In this document: positions 58,002-64,000 of the stretch, one piece after another
Layout of the letters: each line of letters starts with the position of its first letter
How positions within the stretch are numbered: the stretch's first letter is position 1
Source: Youhaiella tibetensis
GTDB taxonomy: Bacteria; Pseudomonadota; Alphaproteobacteria; Rhizobiales; Devosiaceae
NCBI RefSeq assembly: GCF_008000755.1
Contig: NZ_CP041690.1
Coordinates: forward strand, 682,001 to 746,000
Direction of reading: 5' to 3'
Length of the DNA stretch: 64,000 bases
The notes under the pieces: generated by a model
Database searches by the model: none
Seen by the model: only the letters and a program-made list of their open reading frames with translations
Told to the model about the DNA's origin: nothing
Position numbers and translations under genes: made by a program

Positions 58002-58949
58002 ATGCTCCGCTTCTTCCTCTCACGCCTCGTATCGCTGGCGCTCTCCCTGATTGCCGCCTCGATCGTGATCTTCCTCGTCCTCGAGGTGGTCCCCGGCGAT
58101 CCCGCCCAGTTCATGCTGGGCATGAATACCTCGCCCGATGCCGTCGAGGCGCTGCGCGAGCAGCTCGGCCTCAACGCGCCCGCCATCCAGCGCTATTTCA
58201 CCTGGGCCATCGGCCTGCTGCATGGCGAATTCGGCACCAGCTACACCTATAAGGTCCCCGTTGCCGAACTCATCGGCGCGCGCCTCTGGGTGTCGCTGCC
58301 GCTCGCCATCTATGCCCTGACGCTCTCGACCCTCATCGCCTTCCCGGTCGGCATCCTCGCCGCGGCGCGGCGCAATTCGGCGACCGATGTCACCATCATG
58401 GGCGCCACCCAGCTCGGCGTCGCCGTGCCGAACTTCTGGTTCGCCATGCTCCTGGTGCTGGCCTTCTCGATCACCCTGCGTTGGTTCTCGGCGGGCGGTT
58501 TCCCCGGCTGGGACGCCGGCTTCTTCGTCGGCCTCAAGGCCCTAACGCTCCCGGCAATCGCCCTGGCGCTCCCGCAGGCCTCGATCCTAGCCCGCGTCAT
58601 GCGCTCTTCGCTCCTCGATACCCTCACCGAGGACTACATCCGTTCCGCCCGTGCCAAGGGCCTCACGCGCCGCCAGACCCTCTGGCGCCACGCCCTGCGC
58701 AATGCCCTCATCCCGGTGCTCACCATCATCGGGCTGCAATTCTCGTTCCTGCTCGCCGGGGCCATCATCATCGAAAACGTCTTCTTCCTGCCCGGCCTCG
58801 GGCGGCTCGTCTTCCAGGGCATCACCCAGCGCGACCTGATCGTCGTCAAATCCGTGGTGATGCTGCTGGTCTTCGCCGTGATCCTCGTCACCTTCATCGT
58901 AGACATGACCTATGCGCTGGTCGATCCGCGCCTGCGGAGGCAAGCATGA
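58002..58949 (+). CDS. Peptide ABC transporter permease (DppB-like)
   Basis: This 315-residue inner-membrane permease has an N-terminal LVSLALSLIAASIVIFLVLE, six helices, and the EAA loop DYIRSARAKGLTRRQTLWRH. PGDPAQFMLG after the first helix is typical of DppB. It forms the pore with the DppC-like subunit, whose ATG overlaps its stop. Confidence 0.95.
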   Translation: MLRFFLSRLVSLALSLIAASIVIFLVLEVVPGDPAQFMLGMNTSPDAVEALREQLGLNAPAIQRYFTWAIGLLHGEFGTSYTYKVPVAELIGARLWVSLPLAIYALTLSTLIAFPVGILAAARRNSATDVTIMGATQLGVAVPNFWFAMLLVLAFSITLRWFSAGGFPGWDAGFFVGLKALTLPAIALALPQASILARVMRSSLLDTLTEDYIRSARAKGLTRRQTLWRHALRNALIPVLTIIGLQFSFLLAGAIIIENVFFLPGLGRLVFQGITQRDLIVVKSVVMLLVFAVILVTFIVDMTYALVDPRLRRQA

Positions 58950-59823
58950 CCGACGCCACGCTCCCCGCCGCGCCCTCCAGCCGCCGCGACAGCCTCATCT
59001 GGAGCGCGCTGCGCTCGCGCAATTTCGTCGTCGGCTCGATCATCACCCTGGTCTTCGTGCTGGCCGCCGTGGTGTCTTTCGTGTGGACGCCCTATGACGC
59101 CACGCTCCAGGACATCCCCAACAAGCTCAAGGGGCCGTCCATGGCCCATTGGCTGGGCACCGATCATTTCGGGCGCGACGTGCTTTCGATGATCATGGTC
59201 GGCGCCCGCACCTCGATCGCCGTGGCCCTTGTCGCCGTCGGCATCGGCGCCGCCATTGGCACCCCGCTCGGGCTCGCCGCCGCCGCCAGGCGCGGAAGCC
59301 TGCTCGATGAAGTCATCATGCGCGCCAACGATCTCGTCTTCGCCTTCCCCGCGCTCCTCATCGCCATTCTCATCACGGCGGTATTCGGCCCCGGCGCGGT
59401 CAATGCCATCATCGCCATCGGCATTTTCAACATCCCGGTTTTCGCCCGCCTCTCGCGCGGCGCGGCCTTAAGCCTCTGGCAGCGCGAATTCGTCATGGCG
59501 GCGCGCGTCTCGGGCAAGGGCGCGGTGCGCATTTCGGCCGAGCACATCCTGCCCAATATCCTCAATACGCTGGTGGTGCAGGCCACCATCCAGTTCTCGC
59601 TCGGCATTCTCGCCGAGGCGAGCCTGGCCTATGTCGGCCTCGGCGCCCAGCCGCCGACCCCGAGCTGGGGCAAGATGCTCTCGGACGCCCAGACCATGAT
59701 CGGCCTCGCGCCGCACGTGGCTCTGGCGCCCGGCCTTGCCATCGTGCTCACCGTGCTCGGCGTCAACCTCATGGGCGATGGCCTGCGCGATATTCTCGAT
59801 CCCCAGACCCGCAGGAGCCGCGC

Positions 59824-59827
<4 letters not shown>
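58946..59827 (+). CDS. Peptide ABC transporter permease (DppC-like)
   Basis: This 293-residue permease has LGTDHFGRDVLSMIMVGAR, typical of DppC, and the EAA loop REFVMAARVSGKGAVRISAE. The frame is open far upstream inside the other permease gene, but the ATGA overlap and family N-terminus place the start at 58946. It pairs with the DppB-like permease and overlaps the ATPase gene by 4 bases. Confidence 0.95.
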
Positions 59828-61437
<1,610 letters not shown>

Positions 61438-61449
61438 TTTCCGGTGGGT

Positions 61450-61554
61450 TCACCCCACCCTTGTTCCCTCCCCACAAGGGGGAGGGATACCTGCTGGCTC
61501 GATCTTGCCCCGATGCCTCCCTCCCCCTTGTGGGAGAGCCGGGGTGGGGGTAGG
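61450..61554. repeat. GC-rich palindromic intergenic element, copy 4
   Basis: This copy has outer arms TTCACCCCACCC and GGGGTGGGGGTA, with inner arms CCCTCCCCACAAGGGGGAGG and CTCCCTCCCCCTTGTGGGAG. It closely resembles copies 2 and 3. It fills most of the gap between the fused ATPase and aldehyde-dehydrogenase genes. Confidence 0.85.
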
Positions 61555-61575
61555 CCAGAACCTCAAACGACCGAG

Positions 61576-63042
61576 ATGACCACCATGACCACCGACCTCA
61601 ACCTTTGGTTCGACCCCACCCGCTGCTTCATCGGCGGCGAATGGGTCAAGCCCAACGGCCAGCGGACCCTCCCCATCGAGAACCCGTCGACGGGCGAGAC
61701 CATCGGCGCCATCGCGCGCGGCGAGGCCTATGACGTTGACCGTGCCGTCACCGCCGCCCACGCCGCCCTCGATGGCGAATGGGGCCGCATGAGCGCGCTC
61801 GAGCGCGGCCGCATCCTCACCCGCATCGGCCAGAAAGTCCTCGAACGCGTCGATGATCTTGCGCGCCTCGAAGCCCTCGATGTCGGCAAGCCCCTCAAGC
61901 AGGCCCGCGCCGATGCCGTCGCGCTCGCCCGCTACATGGAATTCTACGGCGGCGCCGCCGACAAGGTGCATGGCGAGACCATTCCCTATCTCGATGGTTA
62001 CACCGTCTACACCCTGCGCGAACCGCATGGCGTCACCGCCCATATCGTGCCGTGGAACTACCCGATGCAGATCATCGGCCGCTCGGTCGGCGGCGCGCTC
62101 GCCATGGGCAATGCCGCGGTCCTGAAGCCCGCCGAGGAAGCCTGCCTCACCGCCATCGCCTTCGCGGCCATCGCCGAGGAAGCGGGCCTGCCCAAGGGCG
62201 CGCTCAACGTCGTGCCCGGTCTCGGAGAGGAGGCCGGGGCCGCGCTCTCCTCCCATCCGGGCGTCAACCACATCTCCTTCACCGGTTCGGTCGGCGTCGG
62301 CATCCTCATCCAGGAAGCCGCCGCGAAGAACGTCGTCCCCGTCACGCTCGAACTCGGCGGCAAGTCGCCCCAGCTCGTCTTCGAGGATGCCGATCTCGAT
62401 CGCGCCCTGCCGTTCCTCGTCAATGCCGGCATCCAGAACGCCGGCCAGACCTGCTCGGCCTCCTCGCGCATCCTCGTCCAGCGCTCCATCCACGATGAAG
62501 TGGTCGCCCGCATGTCCGAGCGCTACGCGGCCTTGAAGGTCGGCCCCGCCGCGTCCGACCTTGATGTCGGTCCGCTGGTCTCGGCCCGCCAGAAGGAAAT
62601 CGTCTCCGGCTTCCTCGCCGATCTCGGCGGTGGCCGCATCGCGGCCCAGGGCCGGATCGTCGATGGCGTCCCCGCCGGCGGGCACTACCTCGCGCCCACG
62701 CTGGTCGCCGGCATCGATCCGTCCAACCGCCTCGCCCAGGATGAAATCTTCGGCCCCGTGCAGGTGGTGATCCCCTTCGATACCGAAGCCGATGCCATCG
62801 CCATCGCCAACGGCACCGATTACGGCCTCGTCGCCGGAGTCTGGACCCGGGACGGTGCCCGCCAGATGCGCGTCGCCAAGGCCATCAAGACCGGCCAGGT
62901 GTTCCTCAACAACTATGGCGCCGGCGGCGGCGTCGAGCTCCCGTTCGGCGGCATCGGCAAATCCGGGCACGGCCGCGAAAAGGGCTTTGAGGCGCTCTAT
63001 GGGTTCTCGGTGCTGAAGACGGTTGCCGCCTACCACGGGTGA
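61576..63042 (+). CDS. Aldehyde dehydrogenase (betaine/gamma-aminobutyraldehyde type)
   Basis: This 488-residue NAD(P)-dependent enzyme oxidises an aldehyde to an acid. The catalytic Glu259 (LELGGKSP) and Cys293 (AGQTCSASSRI) are both present, with the substrate-binding NYGAGGGVELPFGG near the C-terminus. ATG 61576 or 61585 may start it. Neither has a strong ribosome site. The frame upstream runs through the palindromic element and codes for nothing plausible. It follows the peptide importer and probably oxidises a product derived from its substrate. Confidence 0.93.
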   Translation: MTTMTTDLNLWFDPTRCFIGGEWVKPNGQRTLPIENPSTGETIGAIARGEAYDVDRAVTAAHAALDGEWGRMSALERGRILTRIGQKVLERVDDLARLEALDVGKPLKQARADAVALARYMEFYGGAADKVHGETIPYLDGYTVYTLREPHGVTAHIVPWNYPMQIIGRSVGGALAMGNAAVLKPAEEACLTAIAFAAIAEEAGLPKGALNVVPGLGEEAGAALSSHPGVNHISFTGSVGVGILIQEAAAKNVVPVTLELGGKSPQLVFEDADLDRALPFLVNAGIQNAGQTCSASSRILVQRSIHDEVVARMSERYAALKVGPAASDLDVGPLVSARQKEIVSGFLADLGGGRIAAQGRIVDGVPAGGHYLAPTLVAGIDPSNRLAQDEIFGPVQVVIPFDTEADAIAIANGTDYGLVAGVWTRDGARQMRVAKAIKTGQVFLNNYGAGGGVELPFGGIGKSGHGREKGFEALYGFSVLKTVAAYHG

Positions 63043-63048
63043 CTCTCG

Positions 63049-63170
63049 GGCTCATCCCCTCCCCAACCCTCCCCGCAAGGGGGAGGGTGTTTCGATCGAG
63101 TTTGTAGCGCTCCTGACGCCCCACCTGCACCAGCACCTCCCCCCTTGCGGGGGAGGTTGGGAGGGGGGGC
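63049..63170. repeat. GC-rich palindromic element, divergent copy 5
   Basis: A related but different element: CCCCTCCCCAACCCTCCCCG on the left and GGGGGAGGTTGGGAGGGGGG on the right pair over about 20 bp, around AAGGGGGAGGGT and CACCTCCCCCCTTG. The GCAAGG core replaces ACAAGG of the other copies. It lies between the aldehyde-dehydrogenase and SDR genes. Confidence 0.75.
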
Positions 63171-63197
63171 ACGGGCGGCAGAATTGGAGAAATATCT

Positions 63198-63938
63198 ATG
63201 AGACTTGCCAACAAAACCGCCATCGTCACCGGCGGCGCCTCCGGCTTCGGCGCCGGCATCGTCAAGAAGTTCATCTCTGAGGGCGCGCGCGTTATGATCG
63301 CCGACATCAACGGCGATGCCGCTCACGCCATGGCCTCCGAACTCGGCGCGCTGTCCCATCAGGTCGACGTCTCCAGGGCCGAGAGCGTCGATGCCCTGGC
63401 CGAAGCCGCCCTCAAGGCCTTCGGCAATCTCGATATCCTCGTCAACAATGCCGGCGTCAGCCACATGCCCGCCGCCATGGAGGAGATCTCCGAGGCCGAT
63501 TTCGACCGCGTCGTCGGGGTCAACATCAAGTCGGTCTACCTCACCGCCAGGGCCCTCGTGCCGCACATGAAGGCCAACAGGAAGGGCGCCATCCTCAACG
63601 TCGCCTCGACGGCCGCCGTGAGCCCGCGCCCGCGCCTCTCCTGGTACAACGCGTCCAAGGGCTGGATGGTCACCGCCACCAAGTCCATGGCCATCGAACT
63701 CGCCCCGCTCGGCGTGCGCGTCAACGCCATCAACCCGGTGGCCGGCGATACCCCGCTCCTCAAGACCTTCATGGGCGAGGACACCCCCGAGATGCGCGCC
63801 AAGTTCCTCTCCACCATCCCCATCGGCCGCTTCTCGACCCCCGAAGACATGGGCAACGCCGCCTGCTTCCTGTGCTCGGACGAAGCCAGCATGGTCACCG
63901 GCGTGGCGATGGAAGTGGATGGGGGACGCTGCATCTAG
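63198..63938 (+). CDS. Short-chain dehydrogenase/reductase (3-oxoacyl-ACP-reductase-like)
   Basis: This 246-residue SDR has TGGASGFGAGI, NNAGVSHMPAA, the catalytic Ser (LNVASTAAVSP) and YNASKGW. Asp after the second strand (VMIADING) points to NAD(H). It is the last gene in the window, in line with the importer and aldehyde dehydrogenase, and probably oxidises an alcohol to the aldehyde or ketone in the same route. A stem-loop follows. Confidence 0.9.
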   Translation: MRLANKTAIVTGGASGFGAGIVKKFISEGARVMIADINGDAAHAMASELGALSHQVDVSRAESVDALAEAALKAFGNLDILVNNAGVSHMPAAMEEISEADFDRVVGVNIKSVYLTARALVPHMKANRKGAILNVASTAAVSPRPRLSWYNASKGWMVTATKSMAIELAPLGVRVNAINPVAGDTPLLKTFMGEDTPEMRAKFLSTIPIGRFSTPEDMGNAACFLCSDEASMVTGVAMEVDGGRCI

Positions 63939-63946
63939 CGGCGCGA

Positions 63947-63971
63947 GGTGGCGGTGTCCGAACCCGCCACC
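63947..63971 (+). terminator. Stem-loop after the last SDR gene
   Basis: GGTGGCGG and CCGCCACC form a perfect 8-bp stem with a 9-nt loop, 8 bases after the SDR stop. There is no U-tract, so it may be a weak terminator or an mRNA-stabilising hairpin. The remaining 29 bases show nothing. Confidence 0.4.
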
Positions 63972-64000
63972 CCACCGCACTTCCCACGGATGTCTCCACT

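Overview
The window is GC-rich, densely packed DNA from what looks like an alphaproteobacterium of the Hyphomicrobiales, most plausibly Devosia or a relative. This rests on the many peptide and sugar ABC importers, MocA/Idh-type dehydrogenases, an Aap-type binding protein, PQQ enzymes, and frequent 4-bp ATGA gene overlaps. The genus is an inference. No rRNA, tRNA, IS element, phage gene or CRISPR array was seen.

Layout. (a) 1-5.4 kb, minus strand: a PQQ (quinoprotein) dehydrogenase, a MxaJ-like periplasmic protein, a coiled-coil membrane protein and a BatA/VWA-like protein running off the left edge. This resembles a stripped-down methanol-dehydrogenase (mxa) locus. (b) 5.5-15 kb, minus: a small protein, an L,D-transpeptidase, an amino-acid binding protein, a complete oligopeptide importer and a GAF protein. 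(c) 15.2-23.5 kb, plus: a class V aminotransferase, RecQ, an AidB-like flavoprotein, then a four-gene sugar/polyol cassette (two TIM-barrel isomerases, two SDRs). (d) 23.5-26.9 kb, minus: a response regulator, a sensor kinase and a cysteine-free sulfite-oxidase-fold periplasmic protein, translationally coupled. (e) 27-31 kb: an autotransporter remnant, a hydrolase, and a D-serine-dehydratase-like enzyme plus SDR divergent from RidA. (f) 31.2-34.2 kb, plus: a small secreted protein, a Rieske protein and a second PQQ alcohol dehydrogenase carrying the lanthanide Asp pair. (g) 34.3-40 kb: a secreted nuclease, a secreted unknown, a pentapeptide protein, hydroxypyruvate isomerase, a cysteine-desulfurase-like enzyme and an aldo/keto reductase. 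(h) 40-52.1 kb: a CUT1 sugar importer with two Idh dehydrogenases, a LysR and a TetR regulator, and a second operon with an Idh dehydrogenase, a DUF993 aldolase-like protein and a TIM-barrel isomerase. (i) 52.4-64 kb: SIS, GntR, GNAT and M20 hydrolase genes, a dipeptide-type importer, an aldehyde dehydrogenase and an SDR.

How it fits together. Much of the window is uptake plus oxidation/isomerisation of sugar- and peptide-like nutrients. A 16-bp palindrome in the tetR/idh divergent promoter (48797-48812) recurs in degenerate form before the CUT1 operon (46658-46673), suggesting one regulon joins the two. RidA fits its neighbour because it clears the enamine made by PLP dehydratases, and that neighbour carries the HxC metal motif of D-serine dehydratases rather than the HxD of D-threonine aldolases. 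The two PQQ enzymes differ. The one at 32404 keeps all canonical metal ligands, the Cys-Cys pair and the lanthanide Asp. The one at 3548 has lost the Glu and Asn ligands and the Cys-Cys pair, yet sits with maturation-type genes. Five ~105-120 bp GC-rich palindromic elements, plus a half copy, punctuate the intergenic regions.
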